64,000 nucleotides of DNA, from assembly GCF_007741475.1 (NCBI RefSeq), contig NZ_CP036261.1, forward strand, positions 2,976,001 to 3,040,000, in the 5' to 3' direction. This document shows, piece by piece, positions 25,002 to 34,617 of this stretch. Position 1 is the stretch's first letter, and each line of letters opens with the position of its first letter. The notes under the pieces were generated by a model, which was not told the DNA's origin, made no database searches, and saw only the letters and a list, made by a program, of their open reading frames with translations. The position numbers were made by a program, and so were the translations under genes. This stretch comes from Rosistilla ulvae (GTDB taxonomy: Bacteria; Planctomycetota; Planctomycetia; Pirellulales; Pirellulaceae).

Positions 25002-26672
25002 ATGGGAAAACACCACATCTACCAAGTCGAAGACTTAACCAAAAAGCACGGCCAAAAGGTTGTCTTGGAGAACATTTGGCTGGCGTTCTACCCCGGTGCC
25101 AAGATCGGCGTTTTGGGCCCCAACGGTGCGGGCAAAAGTACGCTGCTGAAGATCATGGCCGGCCAGGATACCGAATTCGAAGGTGTCGCGCGGCTCGCGT
25201 CGGGCTACACCGCCGGGTATCTGTCGCAAGAACCTCATCTGGATCCGACCAAAACCGTCGCTGAAAACGTGGCCGTTGCGGTTGCGGAACGCCAGGCTGT
25301 CTTGGATCGCTACACCGAGATCGGCACGCTGTTGGGCGAGATCGAAGATCCCGACCAGATGCAGAAGTTGTGCGACGAGATGGCCGACTTGCAGGACAAG
25401 ATCGACGCCGGCAACCTGTGGGAACTCGAACGCCAAGTCGAGATGTCGATGCAGGTGATGAATCTTCCGCCGGGCGACGCCGACGTGACCAAGCTGTCCG
25501 GTGGTGAACGCCGCCGCGTCGCGATGTGCCAGCTGTTGATCCGCCAACCCGATCTGCTGCTATTGGACGAACCGACCAACCACTTGGACGCCGAATCGGT
25601 GCAGTGGTTGGAGGAACATCTTGCCAAATATCCCGGCACCGTCGTCGCGGTCACTCACGATCGCTACTTCTTGGACAACGTCGCTCAGTGGATTTTGGAA
25701 ATCGATCGCGGCAAGGGCTTCCCATTCGAAGGCAACTACACAGCTTGGTTGCAGGCGAAAGAAAAGCGAATGGAAGGCGAAAGCCGCAAGCAACAGGCGC
25801 GGCAACGCACCTTGGCTCGCGAGCTGGAATGGATTCGGATGAGTCCCAAGGCACGGCAGTCGAAGAGCAAAGCGCGTATCGCGGCTTACGACAAGATGGT
25901 TGCCGAGGAGTTCCAGGAACGTCCAGACGAATTGGAAATCCAGATTCCGCCCGGGAAGCACTTGGGCGAATTGGTGATCGAAGCGAAGAACATCAACAAG
26001 GCCTTCGGCGACAAGGTGTTGATGAAGGACCTTTCGTTCAACCTGCCCGCCGGTGGTATCGTTGGCGTGATCGGGCCCAACGGTGTCGGTAAGACGACGT
26101 TGTTCCGGATGTTGACTGGTCAGGACACGCCCGACAGCGGCGAATTCCGCGTCGGCCCGACGGTCGATCTCGGCTACGTCGACCAGAGTCGTGATTCGTT
26201 GAACGACGACGCGACGGTCTATCAAGAGATCAGCGGCGGGCACGACACGATCGACCTGGGCGGTCGCGTTGTGAATTCGCGCAGCTATGTCACGCGGTTC
26301 AATTTCAAAGGGCCCGACCAAGAGAAGAAGGTTGGCAGGTTGTCCGGTGGTGAACGCAACCGCGTTCACTTGGCCAAACTGCTGCGTCGCGGCGTGAATG
26401 TATTGATGTTGGACGAACCGACAAACGATCTGGATGTCGATACGTTGCGTGCTTTGGAAGAAGCGATCCAGAACTTTGCGGGCTGTGTCGTCGTGACGTC
26501 GCACGATCGTTGGTTCTTGGATCGACTGGCGACGCACATCCTGGCGTTCGAAGGGGATGGATACGCGCACTGGTGCGAAGGGAACTTCGAAACCTATGAA
26601 GCGCAACGCAAGGAGCGATTTGGCGAATCCGACGACGGTCGCAAGACTCGCTACAAGAGTATCCACGCTTAG
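25002..26672 (+). CDS. ettA: Energy-dependent translational throttle protein EttA (ABC-F ATPase)
   Basis: 556 residues, matching the family's usual 555. There are two ABC ATPase domains. First: Walker [10 protein letters not shown], signature [10 protein letters not shown], Walker [15 protein letters not shown]. Second: [33 protein letters not shown]. The linker between them carries the arm region ([20 protein letters not shown]) typical of EttA. EttA binds the ribosomal E site and gates early elongation according to ATP/ADP. The frame is open further upstream to 24792, overlapping the previous gene, but similarity begins at [12 protein letters not shown], so the ATG at 25002 was chosen. Cytoplasmic, no transmembrane part. 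Confidence 0.96.
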   Translation: MGKHHIYQVEDLTKKHGQKVVLENIWLAFYPGAKIGVLGPNGAGKSTLLKIMAGQDTEFEGVARLASGYTAGYLSQEPHLDPTKTVAENVAVAVAERQAVLDRYTEIGTLLGEIEDPDQMQKLCDEMADLQDKIDAGNLWELERQVEMSMQVMNLPPGDADVTKLSGGERRRVAMCQLLIRQPDLLLLDEPTNHLDAESVQWLEEHLAKYPGTVVAVTHDRYFLDNVAQWILEIDRGKGFPFEGNYTAWLQAKEKRMEGESRKQQARQRTLARELEWIRMSPKARQSKSKARIAAYDKMVAEEFQERPDELEIQIPPGKHLGELVIEAKNINKAFGDKVLMKDLSFNLPAGGIVGVIGPNGVGKTTLFRMLTGQDTPDSGEFRVGPTVDLGYVDQSRDSLNDDATVYQEISGGHDTIDLGGRVVNSRSYVTRFNFKGPDQEKKVGRLSGGERNRVHLAKLLRRGVNVLMLDEPTNDLDVDTLRALEEAIQNFAGCVVVTSHDRWFLDRLATHILAFEGDGYAHWCEGNFETYEAQRKERFGESDDGRKTRYKSIHA

Positions 26673-26757
26673 TGGACGTCGCTCTGATAGCGTTGGATCG
26701 GATTCTTGCTGGCGTTGCCGTTGTGCAACCCGATTCCGACGCTTAGCGGACGTCGCT
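26664..26757. repeat. Short direct repeat spanning the stops of two convergent genes
   Basis: 26664-26683 and 26738-26757 match at 18 of 20 positions (core GCTTAG-GGACGTCGCT with one variable base). The first copy holds the ettA stop and the second the stop of the convergent DUF1570 gene. Read on the minus strand, both copies encode an SDV-basic residue-stop ending. Confidence 0.65.
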
Positions 26758-27828
26758 TAAAAACTGTTGAATCTGCGAAGCGAGCATTGGTATCGATATG
26801 CCAATCGCTCGCTCGAAATCGCTCCGGCGCTCGACCGCCGGGTAGGTGATAAAGGGAAGCCGCGAGCTGTAGTGCGTTACCAGTTGTCGCAGCACATCGG
26901 GGCGACGATCGGCCAGATAAAAGGTCATCGCCCAAGCGACAGCGTATGCCGATTCGGCATCGGACGCGAACCGCTGGTCGTCCTGAACCAATTCCTCGAT
27001 TGCGGCGGCCAGCGATTGCGAGTCGGGAAAACGCTGACGCAGGCTGGTCAGCATCTCTCGGTTGACGCGATCTGGTAAGCTCGGGTGGTTCGCTGGATCG
27101 TGGATCCCCGCGGCTTCGAACATCGTTCCAAAGCCCTCGATGATCCAGTGCGGTTGCTTTGCGACGCGCGAGTGGATGCCCCAGTTGAAGGCGGATTGAT
27201 GAGCCGCTTCGTGGCGGATCGTCGACGAAACGCCTCCCGCCGACGCGCCGTGATCGTACAGCGCCACGCGGTTGCTGTTTTGCGAATAATATCCCAAAAC
27301 GTTGGCTCCCAGCGGCCGGCCGCGATCCGATTGGGCATAGCGAAGGAAGCTCGATCGGTCGGGGAAGACGATCGCAACCATTGGGAACCTCGCCTTGCGA
27401 AGTGGTAGATTTCGCGTGCGGCAGTGCTGCAAGAACGATCGGTGCAGATCCTCCAGCAACTGCGGCCAGTGTGTCCCGCGTGTCGGGTGGACGACAAGAT
27501 AGTTCGACGTCGATGTGACTTGATGCGTGCTGCCGAACTCGCGATACAGTTGGCTGCGCAGTTCAGCCGAACTGGCTGCGTCGAAGCGTCCCGCGTCGAT
27601 GGTCAGTTGCGATGCATCGGCCGGATCAAAATCGAACAGTCGCCCGTCGCGTTGCAACACGACCGCTCGGTCCGGTGTCCACAACAACGACATCCCCTGC
27701 ACGAATTCTCCCCCCAGGCTCATCGCTACCATCGGGTCGCGATCGGCCGCGCGCAGCTTGGGGCCGGCAAATGTTGTTACAAAGGCGAGCCCTGCAAAGA
27801 TCCAAATGGTGTGATGGGGAGCTGACAT
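26743..27828 (-). CDS. Secreted DUF1570-type putative metallopeptidase
   Basis: 361 residues from the ATG at 27828, which begins MSAPHHTIWIFAGLAFV, a good signal peptide; an upstream in-frame start at 27864 would add 12 residues. The HEAAHQSAFNWGI segment supplies an HExxH-like zinc motif (HEAAH), and the context (RHEAAHQ, then WIIEGFGTMFE) is that of planctomycete DUF1570 proteins, which resemble gluzincin peptidases. Activity is not proven for the family. Convergent with ettA and divergent from the secreted protein gene at 28019. Confidence 0.8.
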   Translation of the reverse strand: MSAPHHTIWIFAGLAFVTTFAGPKLRAADRDPMVAMSLGGEFVQGMSLLWTPDRAVVLQRDGRLFDFDPADASQLTIDAGRFDAASSAELRSQLYREFGSTHQVTSTSNYLVVHPTRGTHWPQLLEDLHRSFLQHCRTRNLPLRKARFPMVAIVFPDRSSFLRYAQSDRGRPLGANVLGYYSQNSNRVALYDHGASAGGVSSTIRHEAAHQSAFNWGIHSRVAKQPHWIIEGFGTMFEAAGIHDPANHPSLPDRVNREMLTSLRQRFPDSQSLAAAIEELVQDDQRFASDAESAYAVAWAMTFYLADRRPDVLRQLVTHYSSRLPFITYPAVERRSDFERAIGISIPMLASQIQQFLSDVR

Positions 27829-28018
27829 ATCCGTGGCAAATTTGCTGCGAGGTTTGCGCCCCAAAACGGGGAACGTGTTACGATGGAACGGTAGACGCCG
27901 GGCCGCTGCCCTTGCTTGGAAACCCTACGCCATCGAACCCCTTGGGGAACGAACGGCGGCGGCCGTGGTGGGCCGAACGCTTGAACTTACGATTCTCTCA
28001 CTTAAGCCCGTGCCGATC

Positions 28019-29398
28019 ATGACGATTAATTCGACCCGATTGTCCCCGAAGTCTTGGCTTCCGCGTTGGAATCCTGTCGGGCTGTTGTTGCTGATCGTCA
28101 TCGCAAGCTGCTCGATCGCCGCGGGGCAAGAGTCGACCGATACCGACGCCGACGATCGTCAAGCGAGAGCGGAGGTCGACCGATTGTTCTCGGGGCTCGA
28201 CGGACGAACGCTCGCCGAACGCCAAGCGGCCGAGCGCGATCTGATCGATCTGGGGCCGCAGATCCTGAAATTTCTGCCGCGTGAAAACGATCTCCCCACA
28301 GCGGAGATGCGACAGCGGATGCGGCGGATTCGCAGCCAGTTGGAACAGCTGGAATCGACGACCTCGATCGATGCAACGCCTGTCACCATCCGCGACGCGC
28401 GAACGCTTGGCGACGCGCTTGGGCAGATCTCAGCGCAGACGAAGGTGCAGTTTGCCGGTGCGATCAAAGAATCGTTGCCGGTCAAGATCGACGCCGTCAA
28501 AATTCCGTTCTGGAACGCTGTCGATGAAGTCCTCGACGCGGCCGAATTGGATATCGATCGCTTTGGCGGTGTCGAGGGATCGTTGAAGTTGGTTCCGCGC
28601 AGTCCCGATCGTCCCCGCCGCAGCGATACCGCTGCCTACAGCGGAGTCTTTCGCGTCGAACCGATCAGCGTCACCGCGCGCCGCGATTTGCATAACCCGC
28701 GGCTCAGCGGACTCGATCTGTTGATCGACATCTCGTGGGAACTGCGGCTGACCCCGATCGGGCTCTCGCTGCCGCTGAAAGAGTTTGGGGCGAAGCTGGA
28801 CAATGGCGATGTGCTGCAGTTGCAAGCCTCCGCCGAGACGGCTGAAGCGATGCCCAACGCGGGGATTCCGTCGACGCAAACTTTGATCCCGTTTGAATTG
28901 CCCGCCGGACGCCCCGCGAAGATCGATACGCTTTCGGGAACGATCGACGCGTTGTTGCCGGGCAAGATCAAACACTTCGATTTCGATTTGGGCGACGATA
29001 ACTTTCCGCCGAGAGATGCTGGCGATGTGACGGTCACGTTGGAAAGTGTCCGCGGCAACGGATCGCTGCACGAGCTGCGGGTGAACGTGAAATTCAAACA
29101 GGCCGATCGCGCACTCGAATCGCATCGCGGCTGGGTCTTCGACAATCCAGCTTACGTGACTGCGGCGAATACCGATCAAGACGAAACGCGGGAAGATGCT
29201 GCCGCCGAACAGGCCCCACCGCCGCGAATCGAAAACTTGGGGTATGAGATCTATCGCCAAACTTCCGACGAGATCGGGATCGGATATCTGTTCGATCTCG
29301 AGGGCCAGCCGGCTCGCTTTCGCTTCCACTACGAAACGCCCGCGTCGATCGTCCGCAGCGAAGTTCGTTTCACCTTGCACGACATCCTGTTGCCATGA
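28019..29398 (+). CDS. Secreted protein of unknown function with an N-terminal HEAT-like segment
   Basis: 459 residues from the ATG at 28019, chosen because a signal peptide (GLLLLIVIASCSIAAGQ) begins soon after; the frame extends upstream to 27833 without export features. Residues about 50-110 (LFSGLDGRTLAERQAAERDL, IDLGPQILKFL) look like a single HEAT-like helical hairpin often found in planctomycete secreted proteins. The rest is probably beta-rich, with no catalytic motif I recognise. Its stop overlaps the start of the downstream foldase gene (ATGA), so the two are coupled and may act together outside the cytoplasm (inference). Confidence 0.75.
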   Translation: MTINSTRLSPKSWLPRWNPVGLLLLIVIASCSIAAGQESTDTDADDRQARAEVDRLFSGLDGRTLAERQAAERDLIDLGPQILKFLPRENDLPTAEMRQRMRRIRSQLEQLESTTSIDATPVTIRDARTLGDALGQISAQTKVQFAGAIKESLPVKIDAVKIPFWNAVDEVLDAAELDIDRFGGVEGSLKLVPRSPDRPRRSDTAAYSGVFRVEPISVTARRDLHNPRLSGLDLLIDISWELRLTPIGLSLPLKEFGAKLDNGDVLQLQASAETAEAMPNAGIPSTQTLIPFELPAGRPAKIDTLSGTIDALLPGKIKHFDFDLGDDNFPPRDAGDVTVTLESVRGNGSLHELRVNVKFKQADRALESHRGWVFDNPAYVTAANTDQDETREDAAAEQAPPPRIENLGYEIYRQTSDEIGIGYLFDLEGQPARFRFHYETPASIVRSEVRFTLHDILLP

Positions 29399-30324
29399 TC
29401 CATTGCCGCGTTCGATTGTTGTCGTTGCTACTGGCTTGTCTGTGCGGGCTGACCGCGACGGGACAAAGCCAACCGGAGAGCGGTGCGATCGCCTGGATCG
29501 GTGACGATCCGGTGTTGGCTAGCGAGATCGATCTGCTGGTTCATCGCCGTGGTTTGGCGGCCACCGATCTGAATGCCAATCCCACGCTCCGCTCGGCGAT
29601 CGCCAACGTTTTGGTCCGGCGGCATCTGGCCCTTGCGGCGCTGCGGGATCAGTCGGGCAAAGCGGGAGCGGCGATCATCGACGATGCGATCCAAGCGTGG
29701 CAGCAGCAGGTGTTGGCGAGTGGCAAGACGCTGGAAGAATTTGCAGCCCAACAGCAGAGCGATGTCGCAGCGCTGCAGGCCGAGGTCGCTTGGTTGAGTC
29801 TATGGAACGATTACCTGCGCGTTCGCTTGAACGATGCGAATCTGCAGCGGTTCTTCGAGACGCGGTCCTCGCTTTACGATGGGACGCAGGTCGACGTCTC
29901 GCAGATCTTCCTGAGCGATCCGGCACAGCTGGAGGCTTTGGAAAAGATCGCCGATCGGATTCGCAGCGACGAGATCACGTTTGCCGATGCGGCAGCCGAG
30001 CACTCGCAAGCCGGTAGCGCCGACGATGGTGGACGGATCGGTTGGATTGGGGCCGATGGCGACCTGCCAGCAGTGGTTGCCGAAGCGGCGCTGATGGCGG
30101 ACCCTAATACGTTGCTGCCGATCGTTCGATCGGGGCTTGGGCTGCACCTGGTTTACGTCCACGTAAAGCGGAACGAAGAACGGAGCTTTGCCGATTTGAC
30201 CGACCATCGGCGGCTGCGTCGCGACGCGGCTGATTTCTTGTTCGAGCATCTGGTGGATCGCGGGCAAGCGTTGCACGACGTCCGTTGGCAAGAGGGCCAA
30301 TCGGAACGACCTCTAGGGCGCTGA
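29395..30324 (+). CDS. Parvulin-type peptidyl-prolyl isomerase, SurA/PrsA-like
   Basis: 309 residues. A signal peptide (LLSLLLACLCGLTATGQ) is followed by a SurA_N-like helical region and one parvulin (rotamase) domain at about residues 155-265: VSQIFLSDPAQ, FADAAAEHSQ, DGGRIGWIGADGDLP, IVRSGLGLHLVYV. Such enzymes help exported proteins fold. The ATG overlaps the preceding stop (ATGA). The coupled secreted protein may be a client or partner, but nothing in the sequence proves it. Confidence 0.88.
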   Translation: MIHCRVRLLSLLLACLCGLTATGQSQPESGAIAWIGDDPVLASEIDLLVHRRGLAATDLNANPTLRSAIANVLVRRHLALAALRDQSGKAGAAIIDDAIQAWQQQVLASGKTLEEFAAQQQSDVAALQAEVAWLSLWNDYLRVRLNDANLQRFFETRSSLYDGTQVDVSQIFLSDPAQLEALEKIADRIRSDEITFADAAAEHSQAGSADDGGRIGWIGADGDLPAVVAEAALMADPNTLLPIVRSGLGLHLVYVHVKRNEERSFADLTDHRRLRRDAADFLFEHLVDRGQALHDVRWQEGQSERPLGR

Positions 30325-30464
30325 GTCGCACGTCAGAAGGCTGTTGCGGCGCGATCTCAGGACTGGCTGACCACGCCGGGAAACGCCGCGTTGCACCACT
30401 CGTAATGCCTGGGCTGGCCGTTACACTTATTTATCGACGTAGAACCTAATCCGTTGGACGAGCG

Positions 30465-31931
30465 ATGGTGAGAGACAACGACATGCCCAGTACGATCGTA
30501 ATCTTTGGTGCCTCGGGCGACTTGACGAGTCGCAAATTGATTCCCGCGTTATTTCGCTTGTTCCAAAAGAAACGACTGCCCGAGGGGACTCGAATCGTCG
30601 GCGTTTCGCGGAGCGATTTCAGCGACGAACAATGGCGCAACCAGCTCGGCGAAACGACTGAAAAATTCTTGCCCGCCAGCTTTACTGCCGAGGATTGGAA
30701 GCAGTTCTGCCAGCATGTTTATTATCGCCCGGGCGATATCACCAAAGCCGATGATTTTGTCGCATTGGGGAAGCACCTTGACGAGTTGGAAGGTGCGGCG
30801 TGCGACCGCGTTTATTATCTGTCCACCTCGCCGCGGCTGTATGAATCGGCGATCACGCTGATGGGACAAGCTGGCTTGGCCGACGAGAGCGCAGGCAGTC
30901 GCCGGGTGATCATCGAGAAGCCGTTTGGGACCGATCTGGCATCGGCCGAAGCGCTAAACCAATCGATTCACAAATCGTTCCACGAAAACCAAATCTATCG
31001 AATCGATCACTATCTGGGCAAAGAGACCGTTCAGAATCTGTTTGCATTGCGTTTTGCGAACACGATCTTTGAACCACTTTGGAACCGCAACTACATCGAC
31101 CACGTGCAGATCACCGTGGCTGAAGAGGTGGTGATTGGCCGTCGCGGGGGATACTACGATACGTCGGGCATTTTGCGCGACATGTTTCAGAATCACTTGC
31201 TGCAGTTGATGATGATCACCGCGATGGAGGCACCGGCGCGTTACGACGCCAACCTGGTCCGCGATGAAAAGGTCAAGGTGCTGCACAGCGTGCGACCGAT
31301 GTCGGGGAGCGATTTCGCCTGCAACACGCTTCGCGGACAATATCAGGGCTACCTGCAAGAGGATGGCGTCCCGGCGGGCAGCCAAACGGCGACCTTCGCC
31401 GCATTGAAGCTGTACATCGACAACTGGCGTTGGAAGGGCGTGCCGTTTTATCTGCGCAGCGGCAAAGCGATGTCCTGTCGCACGACGCAGATCGTGATCC
31501 AATTCCGTTCGCCTCCCCATTTGCTGTTCCCATCGGGGAAGATGCGGACGCCCGAAGCGAATCAATTGGTGATCCAGGTCCAACCGGCCGAAGGACTGCA
31601 GATGTACTTCCAGTCCAAGGTACCCGACACCGAGATGAAGACCCGCACCAGCCACTTCGATTTCCGCTTCCAGGACGCTGGTCCCGACGGAATGCCCGAC
31701 GCCTACCAACGTCTGTTGATGGATGCTGTTAACGGCGATGCGAGCTTGTTTGCACGCAGCGACGAGGTCGAATTGGCGTGGAGCATCATCGATCCGATCA
31801 TCAATGCGTGGGGCAGCGCCGCCGCTCCCGACCTTCACGTCTACGAACCCGGACTGTGGGGCCCGACGGAGTCGTCCGAATGGATGCAGGGTCAAAAACG
31901 CAGCTGGTTTGATGTCTGCCCGGTGCTTTAA
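30465..31931 (+). CDS. zwf: Glucose-6-phosphate 1-dehydrogenase
   Basis: 488 residues (or 482 from a second in-frame ATG at 30483). The N-terminal Rossmann motif is IVIFGASGDLTSRKL, and the family active-site signature is IYRIDHYLGKETVQNL. Further marks are IIEKPFGTDLASA and the C-terminal RTSHFDFRF. The enzyme oxidises glucose 6-phosphate to 6-phosphogluconolactone, reducing NADP+ or NAD+, at the head of the oxidative pentose phosphate pathway. No pgl or gnd gene lies next to it. The start is not resolved between the two ATG codons. Confidence 0.97.
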   Translation: MVRDNDMPSTIVIFGASGDLTSRKLIPALFRLFQKKRLPEGTRIVGVSRSDFSDEQWRNQLGETTEKFLPASFTAEDWKQFCQHVYYRPGDITKADDFVALGKHLDELEGAACDRVYYLSTSPRLYESAITLMGQAGLADESAGSRRVIIEKPFGTDLASAEALNQSIHKSFHENQIYRIDHYLGKETVQNLFALRFANTIFEPLWNRNYIDHVQITVAEEVVIGRRGGYYDTSGILRDMFQNHLLQLMMITAMEAPARYDANLVRDEKVKVLHSVRPMSGSDFACNTLRGQYQGYLQEDGVPAGSQTATFAALKLYIDNWRWKGVPFYLRSGKAMSCRTTQIVIQFRSPPHLLFPSGKMRTPEANQLVIQVQPAEGLQMYFQSKVPDTEMKTRTSHFDFRFQDAGPDGMPDAYQRLLMDAVNGDASLFARSDEVELAWSIIDPIINAWGSAAAPDLHVYEPGLWGPTESSEWMQGQKRSWFDVCPVL

Positions 31932-32014
31932 ACCGATGCGATCGAAAACGCCCAGAAGCCGGTCGCGATGATCGGCCGCGGCAGTTTCCACAACTTAAGA
32001 CGAGGATTAGGCCG

Positions 32015-32644
32015 ATGGGGCGTTTGAATCAGTTGAGCCATCCTCTTGTGGCTCATCATTTGGCCACAATGCGGGACGAGAAGACCAGTCCCGCCGAATT
32101 CCGAGCGACGGTCAGTCGGCTTGCAATGTTGTTGGGAGTCTACGCTACCGAGGATCTGCCGACGGCGGCCACGACGGTCAGGACTCCGTTGGCCGATTGC
32201 CCTTCGCAAACGCTAGCCGTTCGCGTGGGGCTGGTTCCAATCTTGCGAGCCGGACTGGGATTGGTCGAACCGCTGCACCAATTGATTCCCGATGCAGAGG
32301 TTTGGCATTTGGGGATGTATCGCAACGAGGAGACGGCCGAGCCGGTCTCGTATTACGACAAACTGCCCAGCCGCGACGCGGTCGATGTGGCGCTGGTGTT
32401 GGACCCGATGTTGGCGACTGGCGGATCGATCCGCAGCGCCGTCGAGCGGTTGATCCGCTGGGGCGTCCCCGATATTCGCGTCTTGAGCGTGATCGCGGCC
32501 CGCCCAGGGCTGGAACGCGTGCAGGCGGAATTCCCCGACGTCTCGATCTTCGTCTGCGCCGTCGACCCATCGCTGAACGACCAGCAGTTTATCGTCCCCG
32601 GCTTGGGAGACGCCGGCGACCGGATTTTTAATACGGTCGATTGA
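32015..32644 (+). CDS. upp: Uracil phosphoribosyltransferase
   Basis: 209 residues, the standard length. The N-terminus LNQLSHPLVAHHLATMRDE, VGLVPILRAGLGLVEP, and the PRPP loop LVLDPMLATGGS are diagnostic, and the C-terminus QFIVPGLGDAGDRIFNT holds the uracil-binding region. It makes UMP from uracil and PRPP in pyrimidine salvage. An AGGA-like site precedes the ATG. It lies 83 bases after zwf in the same direction and may be cotranscribed. Confidence 0.97.
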   Translation: MGRLNQLSHPLVAHHLATMRDEKTSPAEFRATVSRLAMLLGVYATEDLPTAATTVRTPLADCPSQTLAVRVGLVPILRAGLGLVEPLHQLIPDAEVWHLGMYRNEETAEPVSYYDKLPSRDAVDVALVLDPMLATGGSIRSAVERLIRWGVPDIRVLSVIAARPGLERVQAEFPDVSIFVCAVDPSLNDQQFIVPGLGDAGDRIFNTVD

Positions 32645-32811
32645 TGGCTGGGATTCGCAGCGGTTCACTTAGTCGCAAGCGGTCGCTGTACGCATAATTA
32701 AGCGACTCGCGAGTCTTCGGTCTTTGGAGTCACAGAAGACGTTGTGCGAGCAGATCGGTCCCTTGTCCAAGGGAAATTAGTCGATACTGCTCTACAGTTT
32801 TTGAAGTGTGA

Positions 32812-33783
32812 CTACGGCGCGATAAGTCCAACCACTTTGGGCGCATCGGCGATCCAGCGAAGCTGCACGTTGCCAGGGGACATTCCCGGAAAGGCTGCAA
32901 AAATCGGTATGCCGCCCCCGGACCCGGACGTTGAAAGCTGAACGGAGTTCAGATTGATCCATCGATCGACCACGCCTGTGTTGACTGCAATCATTTGAAT
33001 GTTCTGATTGAAGATGATCTTCACCGCGATATTGAAAATGCCTTGCGAGACAATCGTTCGAGAGTCTGTGATGATGTAGAAGCGGTGTTTCCAGTTCAGG
33101 TAGGCGATGAACGCAAGGAGCGACATGAAAAATGCGGAGATAAAGGTCATAACAATGCCTGGAACCATTGCACCAGAAGCTATCAACATCATGGATGTGC
33201 ACAGCATAGGGATGCCGGGGACCGCGCTCGCAACGATCATGCTTAATATCTTCGCACTAACGGAAGGATTGCTCGCGTAAAGTATCGTCTCTCCATTCTG
33301 GATGTAGTCTCGAAAACGTGGCGGTATTTTACTTAAGGGGAGCGTCTGTGGGGCATGCGGCCGCGGTCGCTCCGTTTTATCACTAGACCATTCTGCATTG
33401 GTCTGAAAATGCGGTGCGGAGCCGGTAACGGGCTCGGTATCTAGATCGCTGTTAGGATTCTCACCGGCACGATCTTCGTCACTGGGGAAGGGAAACTTGT
33501 TCGCGTTCGAAAACGAACCTGCGGTGTTCGCTTCTGGAGAAAGCTGTGGAGGTTGGGGTGGGGATGGCACGAATGGCGGCGCGACATCGCTTGTTTGGGC
33601 CGTGTTATCGATTGGCGGGAATAACGATTTCAAACGCGACGCAAGCACCGGCGCGGCCATACCCGGCTTCCAGATCGTGTCGCTCGGCTGCAAACCTCCT
33701 TGGGCAGCAAGTCGCTTCAATTCGGCTCCTGCAACGGGGCCATGCTCCGTGCCGTTACGATAGTATCGCCACTCGTCTGCCAT
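32812..33783 (-). CDS. Membrane protein with GYF_2 and bacterial PH domains
   Basis: 323 residues. Residues 1-55 (EWRYYRNGTEHGPVAGAELK, then SDTIWKPGM) form a GYF_2 (DUF4339) domain. A Pro/Asn/Ser-rich linker runs to about residue 165. Two hydrophobic segments (SMIVASAVPGIPMLC and ISAFFMSLLAFIAYL) are followed by a PH-like YdbS/DUF304-type domain (RFYIITDSRTIVSQGIFNIA). The topology suggests a small membrane protein with a cytoplasmic protein-interaction domain. No function is assigned. The codon and base composition are visibly more AT-rich than the flanking metabolic genes. Confidence 0.8.
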   Translation of the reverse strand: MADEWRYYRNGTEHGPVAGAELKRLAAQGGLQPSDTIWKPGMAAPVLASRLKSLFPPIDNTAQTSDVAPPFVPSPPQPPQLSPEANTAGSFSNANKFPFPSDEDRAGENPNSDLDTEPVTGSAPHFQTNAEWSSDKTERPRPHAPQTLPLSKIPPRFRDYIQNGETILYASNPSVSAKILSMIVASAVPGIPMLCTSMMLIASGAMVPGIVMTFISAFFMSLLAFIAYLNWKHRFYIITDSRTIVSQGIFNIAVKIIFNQNIQMIAVNTGVVDRWINLNSVQLSTSGSGGGIPIFAAFPGMSPGNVQLRWIADAPKVVGLIAP

Positions 33784-33975
33784 GATTGCCTTACAATGGG
33801 GGTGGGGGATTTGAAGGAAGGATGGTGCTCAGTGAAATTCAGCACGTCACGCATGTCAAGAACGAACACCGCGAATATATTGGCAGGCATCAAAATGCGG
33901 CGAGTGGCGTCCGATGCGGTGCTAGTGAGAGATAGGGGCCTGGATGGAAACGTTGCGCCGATTCCGTCGGCGCAT

Positions 33976-34000
33976 AAAAAAACCCGACGCAAGCATCGGG
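33976..34000 (-). terminator. Intrinsic terminator of the small zinc-ribbon gene
   Basis: Read on the minus strand, the stem CCCGATGC...GCGTCGGG (one G-T pair) is followed by seven T residues. It lies 23 bases after the stop of the gene at 34023-34286, the right place and orientation for a Rho-independent terminator. Confidence 0.85.
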
Positions 34001-34022
34001 CATTGGTGGTAGCAAAGGGGTG

Positions 34023-34286
34023 CTAGTTCGCGGTAAGATTAGCATCCGCGTTGTTGTTTGTGGTCAGTAGGTTATCGGCGCGTTGGAGCGCTTGATCCAC
34101 ACGTGCCAGCAGAGCACTGTCGTCATCCAAAATCGACTGTGTGCTGGTGGGATCGGCGGCGGTGAATTCCGCGAGGCAGTGTTGGCAGGCGACAGCCCGG
34201 CCGAGCAGCTCGATACCGATCTCCAACTTGCGACCGCAAGTTGGGCACGGCTGAACAAAACGATGAGTCATTTTTGGCATCTCCAT
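34023..34286 (-). CDS. Small zinc-ribbon protein
   Basis: 87 residues (or 82 if started at the second MTHRF methionine). CPTCG near residue 14 and CQHC near residue 34 form a four-Cys zinc ribbon of the type common in small planctomycete proteins. The C-terminal half is acidic and Asn/Thr-rich (DDDSALLARVDQALQRADNL) and probably helical. No function can be given. It has its own terminator, which supports it as a real transcript. Confidence 0.75.
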   Translation of the reverse strand: MEMPKMTHRFVQPCPTCGRKLEIGIELLGRAVACQHCLAEFTAADPTSTQSILDDDSALLARVDQALQRADNLLTTNNNADANLTAN

Positions 34287-34617
34287 TACCCAGTTCTTAT
34301 CTGAGTGATTCGAACGAGATCAGCAGTGTACCCGATCGCACACCACAAAACAAGTTTTCGAACTCACAATCGACCCACCTTCGCCACGCTGCGGATGTCT
34401 TTCCCGCCTTAACGCCACGATGTGGCAACTTACCTTACCTTAGTTTTTAAGGTCGCAATACTGAGTTTACCTTCGTTAACGTTGGTAGGCAATGGATATT
34501 TCACGGTTTACGGCTCTGCCGAGTCTTAGGCCGGCTGGTTTTGGATCGCGGCGTGCGGTCTGAGCAGCACGAACTAATTTCCAAAAAATTTCTCGAATCC
34601 CACCTGGAGCATCCCAA
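34287..34617. other. Divergent intergenic region, no gene
   Basis: The gap between the minus-strand zinc-ribbon gene and nagB should hold promoters for both. It is notably AT-rich compared with its surroundings, and a nearly palindromic CTTACCTTAGTTTTTAAGG run lies near 34431-34452. I see no coding frame, RNA gene or clear promoter hexamers. Confidence 0.5.
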
